A stretch of 64,000 bases of DNA from contig CM041196.1 in assembly GCA_023078555.1 (NCBI GenBank), positions 2,790,001-2,854,000 of the forward strand, given 5' to 3'. The stretch is from Ulva prolifera. Taxonomy: Eukaryota > Chlorophyta > Ulvophyceae > Ulvales > Ulvaceae. The notes under the pieces were generated by a model. It saw nothing but the letters and a program-made list of their open reading frames with translations, was not told the origin of the DNA and did no database searches. Shown piece after piece: positions 44,833-55,513 of this stretch (the first letter of the stretch is position 1; every line of letters starts with the position of its first letter). Position numbers and translations under genes: made by a program.

Positions 44833-47112
44833 TCAGCGTATATGTGGTGCGTCATGCCGTGTCCGCTTGGGGTAACCCTTACGGTTGCCAGGGTCATACC
44901 GGTTGCGTTTGCCTCTGTCATGCCGCTGATCGGCTGCTGGTGGTGGAAGCTGGTACCCGGTTGGCAGCGGGGTGAGCGTCCTGTCCCTGTTGGACGGGTC
45001 CGCGAAGAACGCTGCCTTAGCTGCTGGCGGCACAAGGTTGGTGAAGCATGGGCAATCGCCCAACTTGTGCATTGCCTGTTGCGGGTTGCTGCGGTTGGGG
45101 GGACACATGCCACACTGTTTATACTTGAACATGAAGTATACCTTGCACAACAGCTGAACCGTGCCAAGGGTGTTGGCTGTCAATGTGCCCGGGAGGGGGC
45201 CTGTTGCGTGGGAGAGGGCGCCGCGGAGCGAGGTGGGCCCGCCGGCGAACTCCTTCTCCACTGCTGCTATGAGCGCCGGTGTGAGTTTGACACCAGGAAA
45301 ATGTTGCAGCTCCTGCCAAAACCGGCGGAGGTCGGTTTCGCTATTAGTGTTGCACATTTCTTTGAGAAACGGGATATGTCCCACTGGTTGAGCGTCCTGT
45401 TGAGTCTGCACATGTCGGCCTTTATGAGGGGGTCGTGGAATGTTCGCTGCAGCGGCCTGTTGTGTGGGTTTGTCAGTCATGTTTTTGCGTTTGTTATATA
45501 ACATGGCATAGTCGAACCGACTTTCAGATGTATCTGCTGAAAATCTTCTGACAGTGTTGGCAGACTCGCGAACCTGAAGCAGCTGCTTGATCGCCCATGA
45601 CACGAAATTCATTGCGACTGAATCAGCTTTCTCGGTGTTCTCAAGCATGGCCGGTGTCAATTCATTTTGGAATTTATCCAGCAGCTGTGACAAGGGCATG
45701 AACATGACAAGTGTGGATGTGACCTGCGATTGGCACGAGGGTGACATGATATGTTGCAGCTTCGTGAACAAAATGCATGCAAACTCAAGACGCGTCTGCT
45801 TTCCTGGCATGTGTGCATAATCGAGGAAAATCAGATGATAATAAGATTTGATGTGATGTATGATCTCATTGAAGTCGCACGCTTCTGTCATGTTGTAATT
45901 TTGCCATGCGCGTTCAACATTGTGACGGAACTGGCCATTGGTGAAATAAAAATCACGGATGCATTCCAACCATTGGCGAAGAGTGCAATTTGGACGCAGA
46001 GCTGTCTCTTGTGCCACAGCGAAGTGCTGATCAGACTGTTTACATGAGCGCGACATGATATGTTGGATGATCTGTCGCTCAGAAAGACGCATGCAAGATG
46101 CACGTGCATGCAATGCGTCGCTCTGGTATTTGTGCCAACGCAACTCCGCCGATTGGTCGCCACGCAAGGCAGCCCCTGTGGGCATTTTAATGTTGTCAAA
46201 TGTGTACTCTGCTGTTTTAAACCACATAGGAGATTTGTCATCCTCAAAATTAGGCTCAACGTCGGGGAAGGAGGACGTCGTGGGGAGGACAGATTGTACC
46301 TGTGTTGTAGCCGGCGTGGTACAGTCCCGGTATTGAGTAGCCTCCGACTTCACGAACTCGGCCACATGGACGATCTGGGCGTCTCTCTTGATGCTGTTGA
46401 AACAAAATCCTCTAGATTTGAACGCAAAGAAAACGGCATGAATGACTTGGAGCAGCACAGTGTCCGCTGCATCAGCCAAGTGCACGACGGCTGCACCTGG
46501 GCTGGTGATGGCTGGTGAAGATTTCAGCTTCGCAGCGCGAGTCTGAACGCTCATATGCATGAGCGCGTCCGCCGTCGCCGGGCACATCAGCCATGCCAGC
46601 ATAAACGAGGTGTAATCAGTAGCAAAAGCAAAGGCCAGATCGAGCATCGGAGCTGCGAATCGGGGGCCCAACCAGCACATGACAGCCATGTTCGTGGGGC
46701 ACAAGAGATCACGGGTCACGCCGGGGTTAGGGCCCCACTCAACTTCACAACGTCCACCCTCAGGCAACGCAATAGCTGCCGTCAGCTCAGGTGCATTGGA
46801 CTTGGGTTCCAGAGGACGGAATGGGAGTTCCGCCTCTGGAAGTTCGGTCTGAAGAAGAACCTGGCGCGCGTCCTTGAATGCTGTGGACGCGACCGCACGT
46901 GTACCGCGGCTGGCATCCGCGAGAACATGGCCTAGCCAACGCATGCCAGCTACAGCGCGCCTAATCTTATCAACACTATCATGCGACTGCATACTAATGC
47001 CAGGAATCTGTGCCTGGGCGTGGTCTACAGACATGTTCGAATCCCTGGGATCACACAAGGACTGATTCACCGCCCCCCATTCGGGTGCAACCGGGATGTC
47101 TGGTTCGACCAT
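44833..47112 (-). CDS. Family-2 gag
   Basis: 759 codons from an ATG in good context (GCCACCATGG) to TGA 44833-44835. It shares with family-1 gag the central capsid-like region (FTNGQFR ... YYHLIFLDYAHMPGKQ) and a variant zinc knuckle CGMC-x11-H-x4-C near the C-terminus. It ends KRTRHDAPHIR before the TGA. Pol follows in frame, so a Gag-Pol fusion would need readthrough of this TGA. The frame is intact here, although pol is broken, so this copy could still supply Gag. Confidence 0.85.
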   Translation of the reverse strand: MVEPDIPVAPEWGAVNQSLCDPRDSNMSVDHAQAQIPGISMQSHDSVDKIRRAVAGMRWLGHVLADASRGTRAVASTAFKDARQVLLQTELPEAELPFRPLEPKSNAPELTAAIALPEGGRCEVEWGPNPGVTRDLLCPTNMAVMCWLGPRFAAPMLDLAFAFATDYTSFMLAWLMCPATADALMHMSVQTRAAKLKSSPAITSPGAAVVHLADAADTVLLQVIHAVFFAFKSRGFCFNSIKRDAQIVHVAEFVKSEATQYRDCTTPATTQVQSVLPTTSSFPDVEPNFEDDKSPMWFKTAEYTFDNIKMPTGAALRGDQSAELRWHKYQSDALHARASCMRLSERQIIQHIMSRSCKQSDQHFAVAQETALRPNCTLRQWLECIRDFYFTNGQFRHNVERAWQNYNMTEACDFNEIIHHIKSYYHLIFLDYAHMPGKQTRLEFACILFTKLQHIMSPSCQSQVTSTLVMFMPLSQLLDKFQNELTPAMLENTEKADSVAMNFVSWAIKQLLQVRESANTVRRFSADTSESRFDYAMLYNKRKNMTDKPTQQAAAANIPRPPHKGRHVQTQQDAQPVGHIPFLKEMCNTNSETDLRRFWQELQHFPGVKLTPALIAAVEKEFAGGPTSLRGALSHATGPLPGTLTANTLGTVQLLCKVYFMFKYKQCGMCPPNRSNPQQAMHKLGDCPCFTNLVPPAAKAAFFADPSNRDRTLTPLPTGYQLPPPAADQRHDRGKRNRYDPGNRKGYPKRTRHDAPHIR

Positions 47113-47177
47113 GGTGGCGCCAGCGCTGTTCTATCTGCAGAAATTCGTATGTTCAGGTCAGGAGAATTTTAGCAAAT

Positions 47178-47184
47178 CGATACC
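47178..47184 (-). promoter_or_regulatory. Primer-binding site start, family 2
   Basis: GGTATCG on the element strand directly follows the 5' LTR. The same seven bases follow the family-1 5' LTR (63019-63025). They resemble an initiator-tRNA-Met-type primer site (TGGTATC...) without its first T. Confidence 0.55.
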
Positions 47185-48024
47185 TGTCTAGGAGCGGAGC
47201 TCCGTGGGGGCTTGTTACCTCCGGATGTAGCGAAGTGATGGGCTTTCGTCGCGGTACGTAGACCTTTGCCGACAGTGGAACAAGCGGGAAATACACAATA
47301 TGCTAAGACAGCGTGTAAGCAGTATGCAGAAATAGATGGCACCCCATCTGGACGGAAGAAAAGTGTGTCCAGACCCAGCAAGCGCAGGTATAAATACCCG
47401 TGACGCGCCCAGGACGACCCCCTGCTTGGCTGGCCTCGCCGAGATGCCGCGCAATCGCGAGCACCCACCAGAGATCCCGAATATGCGAGGGAAATCTGCA
47501 TGTTGTGGTTGATATTCATCAGAGCAGGCGCTGCGTTGATATTACGGAGTGCCCGCGCTGGATGTGTGAGCAGCGGTGTATGCATGCGCCCATGTAGGAT
47601 GCACCCTAAGCCCGCTGTGGCGTGGCATGGTTGCAGGCGCGTGGGGCGCTGATGGCTCGGTGCGAGTGCTGGTTATGCAGCATCTCGGTCGGAGGACAGA
47701 TAGGTGTCATCGTCCGTGATTATTGTGCTGATGGACGTGGTGTGCGCCGCTGACGCGACCCTTGCATGTCGCAGCGTTCAAGGTTGCCCCGAATGCTTTG
47801 AGCCTGGTGCAGTGTTCGAGTTGCGACCAAACGTATTGTGACGAACGGTGTTGCCCGAACTTCGTGTATTTGTCTGACACGCATTTGGAGTGTATATTGT
47901 GGGTTGTACTTGGACATGCAAGGGTCGCGTCAGCGAGCATGCATGCATCTGAGTCAGCGAGTGACAACACATGTTTTTGGCTGATATTTTCTGAGTGCCA
48001 GTGTGAGATGTTCGTCTCACAACA
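47185..48024 (-). repeat. Family-2 5' LTR
   Basis: 840 bp, partner of 38020-38881. TATAAATA at 47389-47396 on the plus strand. Confidence 0.95.
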
Positions 48025-48025
48025 G

Positions 48026-48090
48026 GTTGCCGTTGATTCGGATGCAACTCGGTCTCAATGTTTGTTCTCTCCCATTCACTCTATTGTAAC
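48026..48090 (+). repeat. LINE 3'-tail motif, copy 2
   Basis: GTTGATTCGGATG, TGTTTGTT and CTCCCATTCACTCTATTGTAA match the tail after the LINE at 23115-23180. The family-2 element inserted at its left edge. Probably the remnant of a 5'-truncated LINE copy. Confidence 0.6.
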
Positions 48091-48461
48091 ATGTGTACCA
48101 CGTTTTCGACAGAGAATCGCGATTAGTGCACAGGACATACGGTCCTGCGGGAAAGGCAGTTTCGAGTGCATATACAAGCAGCATGTCATCAACTGTACAC
48201 CGTGATTCCGGAACAAGACAGATTTATTGATGTGTTCACACGAGTTCGTAGGCAGGGGTGGTCATGGCTTGCATAGGCATATCATAGACATTCCTTACAT
48301 TGATATCTCGTCACCTTGGGTGCCCTCATCATGTCCATAAGGAACGATGATACTACGATCACATGTAGTGCCACCTCTAACATGTCATATACTCCACTCA
48401 TACATTTAATCACGATCACCGCATGTGTACAGTTTCTTTCCGAGCCCACGTTGGTATACAA

Positions 48462-48692
48462 CTAATCGACATACTTCTTCCGGGTAATCTTCAACGCGAG
48501 GCCAACCTTCTGGCTCCTCTTATGGGTGGGATGCAACGGAGATTCCGCTGTCCCCTCCGTTTTTAGTGCGCCAAGGATGACTTTCTTGAAGTGCTCGTAG
48601 TCAGCCACGTACAGTCCGTCTTCTTGTGCCCACTGCGCGGCCGGCTTCATCGTGCCCTCGCCGTAAGCAGTCCTCGCTCCGATTCTGGACAA
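48462..48692 (-). CDS. Terminal exon of an unknown gene
   Basis: A clean acceptor (CCATGCAG) precedes a 76-codon open segment (LSRIGARTAYGEGTMKPAAQ, GLYVADYEHFKKVILGALK) with a basic end (LALKITRKKYVD) and TAG. On the same strand a TGTAA lies about 165 bp downstream (near 48297-48301), fitting a 3' end. A further coding-like patch (PSDVDVVLLQNKHIG) lies near 48760-48805. Upstream exons would run into the palindromic array, so the gene is probably a fragment. Protein not recognised. Confidence 0.4.
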   Translation of the reverse strand: MSRIGARTAYGEGTMKPAAQWAQEDGLYVADYEHFKKVILGALKTEGTAESPLHPTHKRSQKVGLALKITRKKYVD

Positions 48693-48831
48693 CTGCATGG
48701 ATAGGTGATGTGTCAGTGGCTTGCGCTCGTTCACGCGCACTGGTATGTTGTTGCCCAATGTGTTTGTTTTGCAGTAGCACAACGTCTACATCAGATGGGT
48801 CTGTCAGGGAATGTGGGGCGCGGCGCACGAG

Positions 48832-49520
48832 AATGGTTGGTGGGCCACCAACCATTCGGGCAGTCATGCATGTCACGATGCAGGCTCCCCGGAATGGTTG
48901 GTGGGCCACCAACCATTCGGGAAGTCATGCATGTAAGCATCCATGCACGGCGCGGCGCACAAGAATGGTTGGTGGGCCACCAACCATTCGGGCAGTCATG
49001 CATATGCATGACATATGTCATGATCCAGGCTCCCCGGAATGGTTGGTGGGCCACCAACCATTCGGGCATTCATGCATGTCACGATGCAGGCTCCCCAGAA
49101 TGGTTGGTGGGCCACCAACCATTCGGGAAGTCATGCATGTAAGCATCCATGCACGGCGTGGCGCACAAGAATGGTTGGTGGGCCACCAACCATTCGGGCA
49201 GTCATGCATATGCATGACATATGTCATGATCCGGCTCCCCGGAATGGTTGGTGGGCCACCAACCATTCGGGCAGTCATGCATGTCACGATGCAGGCTCCC
49301 CAGAATGGTTGGTGGGCCACCAACCATTTTGGGAAGTCATGCATGTAAGCATCCATGCACGGCGCGGCGCACAAGAATGGTTGGTGGGCCACCAACCATT
49401 CGGGCAGTCATGCATATGCATGACATACGTCATGATCCAGGCACCCCGGAATGGTTGGTGGGCCACCAACCATTCGGGCAGTCATGTATGCAAGCATCCA
49501 TGCACGGCGCGACGCACTGC
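48832..49520. repeat. Palindromic higher-order repeat (206-bp, three-palindrome unit)
   Basis: Ten copies of a 25-nt near-perfect palindrome (arm AATGGTTGGTGG, one-base centre) start at 48832, 48893, 48964, 49038, 49099, 49170, 49243, 49304, 49376 and 49450. Spacing cycles 61, 71, 73-74 bp, a ~206-bp unit repeated about three times. One spacer holds further palindromes (TCATGCATATGCATGA and GACATATGTC). Related single palindromes lie at about 49920, 50040 and 53225-53370. Confidence 0.9.
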
Positions 49521-49781
49521 GTTTTTTGGGCAGTTGGCCTATTCTGTCGTGCGGCTGCTTCCACACGGGTTGGAGGTGCTGCGGAGGTGCATTTGCGTGC
49601 CTCTACATGCATTGCCCGCATTTGCGGGCGGCGTGATGTGCCTTATCTCGTTATCTTATCTCGTGTCGGGTTTCTGGGCTCTGGACGTTTCTTCCAGTCT
49701 CAGTCGGTCTCGCTCTAGAGGATTGAATATTAGGGAACTTGCGAGCTGGTTCAGTGTTGGTTGCTTGACTCACATAGGCGT

Positions 49782-49839
49782 CTGATGAGGCCCTTTGGCA
49801 AGGCCGAAACATGTTATGCCGGTCCGTGATGTTCATGTA
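49782..49839 (+). ncRNA. Possible hammerhead ribozyme core
   Basis: CTGATGA at 49782-49788, a GGCC/GGCC stem II with a 9-nt loop, then GAAA at 49806-49809: the conserved hammerhead core. CATG at 49810-49813 can pair with CATG at 49834-49837 as a short stem III followed by UA, giving a GUA cleavage triplet. Stem I is weak (GGTTG near 49759 with CAACC near 49849), so the fold is incomplete. It may be a decayed ribozyme from a retroelement, or chance. Confidence 0.35.
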
Positions 49840-49869
49840 ATACAGCATCAACCAGTGAACTTTCTACCT

Positions 49870-50035
49870 CAGTTAGTACACCAACCATTCGGCAGTCATG
49901 CATGTCATGATCCAGGCTCCCCGGAATGGTTGGTGGGGCACCAACCATTCCAGTAGTCATGCATGTGACGAACCATGTGCGGCGTGGCGACTAAGAATTT
50001 CAGTGTTGTTTTTCTCTCGTTCACTCTTTTGTAAC
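49870..50035. repeat. Extra palindromes and LINE-tail motif, copy 3
   Basis: A half and a full copy of the ACCAACCATT palindrome (about 49879 and 49923), then TTTCAGTGTTG and CTCTCGTTCACTCTTTTGTAA (49998-50034) matching the LINE 3' tail. A shorter hairpin of the ATGG..GGTG type follows at about 50040. Confidence 0.6.
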
Positions 50036-50059
50036 TACGAATGGACGGTGCTCCACCAT

Positions 50060-52029
50060 CCGCTCTCGCGGACTCTTGAAAACGAACGGTGCGGGACTGC
50101 CCGCTGTAGCAGGCATGCAGAAGAACACTAAACGAACTTACGATGGTGCAGATGTATTCCGCGTGCCTCTTGGGAAATGCAATGTGCATCAGCTATCAAG
50201 GCGAGACAGGACACCACGTGGAGGCACCACGTACGCAGCTAAATGATACATGTATACACTCGAAGGATTGCAACCCCAACACAACGCACTCAAACAAGGA
50301 ACGCGCCGGATAATTCTCTAAGCCCTCACTGCTGTCGACATATTCCGGTCCTCTTAATCCTTTGGCTGCCTTGTCTTACAGTTTTGATCCCATGCATGCT
50401 TATAGACGCCCTGCGGATACTAACGAGGTCAAACTTGGACGCACGTGTGCACACACAAATGCGATGTTTGGGCGCCTGCTTGTTGCCACGAAGTAACTGT
50501 CGATGGCAGTTGTGCATGTAAACTTTGTTCGCCGAGATTTATGCAAGTCTCGCGAGAGTGTTCGGTACTGTCCAACCATAGTCAATCTAGAACATACTCC
50601 ATATGTTTGCTCTCCACAATGGAAGCACTTGGTATAGGATCGCACCACCTCCATGCCATGCGGTTTTGCTTGATGTCACGATCCCATGGCCGGCTCGAAA
50701 TAACTTCCACGTGAGTGTGTGTTCCTCAGGTAGGCTACGTAGGTATACCGGAAGATGCTGATACCCGTGACCTGCGAAAACACACCTGGTCAACAACCGA
50801 TGGTGCACGCAAATGCCAGGCGCACCACAATGATCTCGATCGAGCAGCAGAGAAGCAAGCGTAGATAGGCTCCAAGTAACATTACTGCTTACGCGTACTC
50901 TAAGAATGTCAGTTTGTTTGAGACACGGAGTCGGACGGCAATCACCTCAAGCAGCTGCTCTGCAAGCAAGGTGAACGTGGTTCATGCGATCGGGCGCCAT
51001 CGCACATCCGAAGCTACAACATATCCAAAGCTACAGCATACAGCTACAGCATATATGATATACGAAGTAGTTCTAAACTGGTGGCAGGTGCCATCTCGAA
51101 CAGAACAATGTGTGCGCCTCGACCATCGATATCGGCACATCAGCTGCGTCTTCAGCGCCTTCGCAAGGAAGTGATGTCCACGACAGCGCCGTCAGACATA
51201 TACAAACGTCACACCTTGCAGCATACTTCAATTGAGCATGTCGGAAGTTGAGCAGCGGCGATGACGCCTGCGGCTGCTGCTTGCTAACAATTAGACGCCA
51301 GCCCGGGAGTGAAAGACCCGCCTACGATTCACACCACATTATACAATAATACCCACAGACAGAGATTGTAGAAGACTTCAGGCGCTCTGTTCAACCAGTT
51401 ACGCCGCAATGATCATGTCGGTGCGCCCGCACACGCAGTACGGATGTCATGGCTTGCACTCCAACGCATTGAGACAGCACAACGAATTGATAATACGTTT
51501 ATGCTCACTGATGCAATGTTTAGGTTTTGACAGCTCACATATGGAGATCGCGCCTGGAATGGCGAGCGTTACCGCCACACATCGCATGCACGCATGCATG
51601 CAAAAACAGCATCGCGGTGAGTGTGGCGTTAGTGGACCCAGCCATGCACGCAACCCAAACAGCCCCAGGCCACCATTACACAGATCTCATGGTGCCTCCT
51701 GGCGCTAGCATGAACCCCGGATGATTGGCGACACCGAAAGCAGAGACACAACGGAAGTATGAGCCATACATATGTACGTGGTAAAGTAATAAAATCGTTT
51801 TAGTGGTTCCGATGCAAGACAAGTCGGGCAAAAATGTAGTATATGCACCGCTGCTGCAGTACGTACCGTTGAACGTTGTACCAATGTGGGTGTGCATGCG
51901 TGTTTGTGCGGGTGGGCATCATGTGTCGCGTGGCCTCCCCCCTCTCAGATGGCAGAGGCGCATAGTATGGCTGTGACGCAGCATGCTACAGCAGCAATGG
52001 CTCGGCAATGTATTGGGATGTCGGCAAAA
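50060..52029. other. No gene recognised
   Basis: About 2 kb of mixed-composition sequence. Short frames only, none with clear splice sites or familiar motifs. Confidence 0.5.
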
Positions 52030-52810
52030 GTGCGTCCTCTGCCCTCCCACGCAGTGCAGCGGGGTTGACAGTGGTGCTGCCCATCGTTGCCGTAGCACAG
52101 CGGCACCTGGTCCTTCTGTGATGTTACCCCCTCTGCCCCCCCACGCAGTGCAGCGTGGTTGACAGTGGTGCTGCCCATCGTTGCCGCAGCACAGTGGCAC
52201 CTGGTGTTTCTGTGCTGTTACCCCCTCTGCCCCCCCACGCAGTGCAGCGGGGTTGACAGTGGTGCTGCCCATCGCTGCAGCAGCACAGTGGCACTTGGTG
52301 TTTCTGTGCTGTTATACCCTCCGCCCCCCCCACGCAGTGCTGCGGGGATGACAGTGATGCTGCCCATCGTTGCCGCAGCACAGTGGCGCCTGGTGTTTCT
52401 GTGCTGTTATAATTACCCCTTCTGCCCTCCCACGCAGTGTAGCGGGGTTGACAGTGTTGCTGCCCATCGTTGCCGTAGCACAGCGGCACCTGGTCCTTCT
52501 GTGCTGTTACCCCCTCTGCCCCCCCCACGCAGTGCAGCGTGGTTGACAGTGGTGCTGCCCATCGTTGCCGTAGCACAGCGGCACCTGGTCCTTCTGTGCT
52601 GTTACCCCCTCTGCCCCCCCACGCAGTGCAGCGGGGTTGACAGTGGTGCTGCCCATCGCTGCCGCAGAACAGTGGCACTTGGTGTTTCTGCGCTGTTATA
52701 CCCTCCGGCCTCCCACGCAGAGCTGCGGGGATGACAGTGATGCTGCCCATCGTTGCTGAATCACAGTGGCACTTGGTGTTTCTGTGTTGTTATGCCCTCT
52801 GCCCCCTTCA
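52030..52810. repeat. 94-bp tandem array, ~8 copies
   Basis: Units of 94-95 bp (one of about 100) carrying CCCACGCAGTGCAGCGGGGT, TGACAGTG and TGCTGCCCATCGTTGC. Units differ more from each other than in the 110-bp satellite. The shared core CCCTCTG..CACGCAGTGCAG suggests common origin with the array at 3413-5130. Confidence 0.85.
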
Positions 52811-53220
52811 TGTCTGGGTGCTGCCACGCCAGGGTCAGGCTGACCATCGCCTTAAAGACAGGCCACAGCGCCCTCACCACCCACGCCAGACATGTTATGC
52901 CGCGCTATACAAATGAATCGCAAGCATTATTCGTGCCACATGCTGTTAACCTTCAGCTAGCCTCCCTGCACGTCAGGACAGTACCAGAGAAATACAAAGA
53001 GAGTCGATACAAATAAACTAGAAATGCATTATCATGAGACGATATCGACGCCGACGAGAGACTCCAGACGCTTATAATAGCTCATATGAATTGGCTTACA
53101 TTGCTGTGGGAAGATGCTCCGTTGGTACTATACTCGCTCCAGAGATCGTTGATGGCGAGATGCAATGCTCGTGGGCTATCCATCGACACTGCAGTGGTGA
53201 CTAGCGCATGCATTACTCGA
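52811..53220. other. No gene recognised
   Basis: Short non-repetitive sequence between two repeat arrays. Nothing identifiable. Confidence 0.5.
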
Positions 53221-53375
53221 CCCCGTAATGGCCGGTGAGGCACCGACCATTCCACGACGTTGCTGACTGGGCCGTAATGGTCGGTGAGGCACCGACCATT
53301 CCACGATGTTGCTGACTGGGCACACTTGCATCGATTCAGACCGGAATGGACGGTGCCACACTGACCACTCAGCGA
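53221..53375. repeat. 49-bp repeat with palindromes
   Basis: Two 49-bp units (AATGG at 53227 and 53276) and a diverged third. Each has 11-bp arms of the type AATGGTCGGTG and a 3-nt loop, related to the palindromes at 48832-49520. Confidence 0.75.
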
Positions 53376-53540
53376 CAGGAGCACGCCATTTGTCTCCTCT
53401 GAACGCGGTCCATGCTTGACCACCTAAAGGAGAGTAGCACCAACTTGTCAGGCACGTCCTCGTCTTCCGTGGGCATCGGATTTGCAGGCATGAGTGCTCA
53501 ATCCTTTTCAATATCCTTTGGTGTACATGCATGTATGTCT

Positions 53541-53563
53541 TCTCCGTTAACTCTTTTGTAAAC
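53541..53563 (+). repeat. LINE-tail motif, copy 4
   Basis: TCTCCGTTAACTCTTTTGTAA matches the pyrimidine-rich end of the LINE tail. TGTAA at the 3' end. Confidence 0.5.
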
Positions 53564-53784
53564 TTGTTCCAGCTCAAACTCTGAGCAGTCGGACTGCTGG
53601 ACGTACATGGGCGCAGCTTCTTTGATGTTTGTCTTCTTCCATGTGCTCGTTTGTAATGTTTTTATTTGTGCGCAGCTGCGTTCGCCTTAGTACGCAATGG
53701 ATTTCCAGTGCTTTTCATCTGCGGAGACTGATTGGCCTGTCTCGCGCTATGGAAGAGCACACAATCATGTCAGCGCTGTTGCCG

Positions 53785-53870
53785 AGGAAGCCATAGGACA
53801 TTCCGCAGCCACCAAGGAAGCCATAGGACATTCCGCTGCCACCAAGGAAGCCATAGGACATTCCGCCACG
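53785..53870. repeat. 30-bp tandem repeat, 3 copies
   Basis: AGGAAGCCATAGGACATTCC followed by 10 further bases, repeated three times. It is followed by TTCCG-rich sequence up to the LTR at 53972. Confidence 0.85.
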
Positions 53871-53971
53871 ATCGTTCCTTGTGAAGCATACGGACGCGGG
53901 CGGAAGGTCAACAGCCTCGTAGGAACGTTCCTCTGTCAGCGGAACGCCTTCGGTTCCGCCCCGGAATGTCA

Positions 53972-54770
53972 TGTTGACTTGTCGGGTAGCGCAGGGAGCT
54001 GGGCACCCTAGCGAGCGTACAGAAACGACAGGAGAGAGACAGGGGTAACAACACACGATGCCGCACACGATGGAATGACTGGAACAGAAGCGCCCCAATC
54101 GACCAAAGGTAATTGTGTCGATCACAGCAAAACACTTGGAATATATGTGCCCAGGCCCTTCCCTGCTTTGTGCTGTCCTCGCTACTGATAGCTCTGTGGA
54201 ACTGTGGAATCGCGCTGCTCGTTGATCTCTGTACGGATCAGGGTGCAGCATCCCGCGAGATCTGGCGATCTGCTGCGGGCATTGGGATTTGGCATGTATC
54301 ATCCTCCGTCAATCCAATGCAGCAACATCGTGCTGCATGGATACGCAGACGTAGGTTGGCTGGCATGGTCTTTGACGCTGCACCCTTGGCGTGCGCAAGC
54401 GCAGACCAGGAGTATGCATGCGCCGCATGCATGACGTGTCATGCACTGAGCTGGCACTTCGCACTGCCAAAAGGCTGTGGCAAAAGGTGGCATGATACAT
54501 GGGATTGGTATGTGAGATTATACATGTTGAGGAATGCTAGTGGCACTTTTGAGCATGTGGAATTATGCACATGTTGCTGTATGCATGCAGCTCATGTCCA
54601 CAGCTGTGACGTGGTACATGCTGGCATTCTGAGGTATTCTTTGGTATACTTTCGCCTGGCTCAAGTTTTGCAAGGCAATAGCCTGAGATACATACACATG
54701 TATCCACAATTGGTGCCTGCATATCTGGAATAGGTGTGCTTCTGAGCAGACAGACTTGGCCATTACAACA
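53972..54770 (-). repeat. Family-1 3' LTR (C)
   Basis: 799 bp, TGTTGACTTG ... CATTACAACA on the plus strand. Confidence 0.93.
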
Positions 54771-54780
54771 CCTCCCCCCA
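54771..54780 (-). promoter_or_regulatory. Polypurine tract, copy C-D
   Basis: CCTCCCCCCA on the plus strand, adjacent to LTR C. Confidence 0.8.
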
Positions 54781-54984
54781 CACACGGGAGCGGAGCAGGG
54801 CAAACAAGAGTATGCTCTGCAAGCTCAGGGCAAGTCTGGAAGCTCAGGTAAGCAGATGAATGGAGACAGCACATTGACTTGAATGGTAGGGTACATCATA
54901 AGACCGGGGCAATGTGGTATTTACAGAGAAGGGTCTACTCATCTGGAATACGGATGAGTGACCTTGTTGGAATTAAGGCTAGTT

Positions 54985-55289
54985 CTAGAGCTGGCTGGGG
55001 AACTCATCGCAGAGATCGTGGAAATACTCTGGTAACAATTGACGACCTGAGTAGCGGTTTATCATTTCACTCATGGCCTCATCTAGGTCTAGGACTGCAT
55101 CATGCAGCCTGCGAGTAACTCTTCTGACATGGCAGAGGTCAGTGAGGTACTGAGAGTGGTAGTCTCCAAGCGCTGGCATTGTAGTGGCATCTAGCATCAA
55201 CTGGCGGACGTTCTGGAGAAAGCGTCGACGCTGGACGAGGGAATGGGATGTCGGATCTTGTGGGATCTCAGGGACTGGCAAGTTTCTAA
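54985..55289 (-). CDS. ORF3 (copy C-D)
   Basis: Same frame as in copies A and B. Met-to-Ile at PPICAV removes the only nearby ATG, while the acceptor (TTTGTGCAG) is kept. This supports splicing over use of that ATG. Confidence 0.6.
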
Positions 55290-55513
55290 CTGCACAAATA
55301 GGTGGGTTCAGATGATGGAATTGGGTCTGTCGGGTTTTATGGAAGTCACATGATGGAAAAACAGGTTGGTGCCCCGCGACATGCAACCTGGCGGATCAGA
55401 TTTAGGCAGGGGTTGGCCTTGCTCCCGGGAGCCCCCTCCTCACATCACCTATGGCCTGGAAATCCCCGGCCTCACAGAGGCAGTCTGCTTACATCCAGGC
55501 GTCCCCTTCAGCA

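Larger units (their letters stand above)
38020..48024 (-). mobile_element. Full-length family-2 Ty3/Gypsy chromovirus
   Basis: 10,005-bp minus-strand element bounded by LTRs 38020-38881 and 47185-48024. A perfect 5-bp target duplication GGTTG lies at 38015-38019 and 48025-48029. Order on the element strand: 5' LTR, primer-binding site, gag, in-frame TGA, pol, ORF3, polypurine tract, 3' LTR. The insertion site on its right resembles the LINE 3'-tail motif. Pol has a nonsense codon and two small deletions, so this copy is inactive. Confidence 0.95.

Noticed and set aside
47030..47060. tRNA T-arm-like GTTCGAATCC
   Set aside because: It lies within the gag coding frame, and no acceptor or anticodon stem could be paired around it.
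48832..49520. CRISPR-like array (regular repeats and spacers)
   Set aside because: The spacers are themselves repeated in a fixed cycle and the context is eukaryotic; this is a tandem higher-order repeat.
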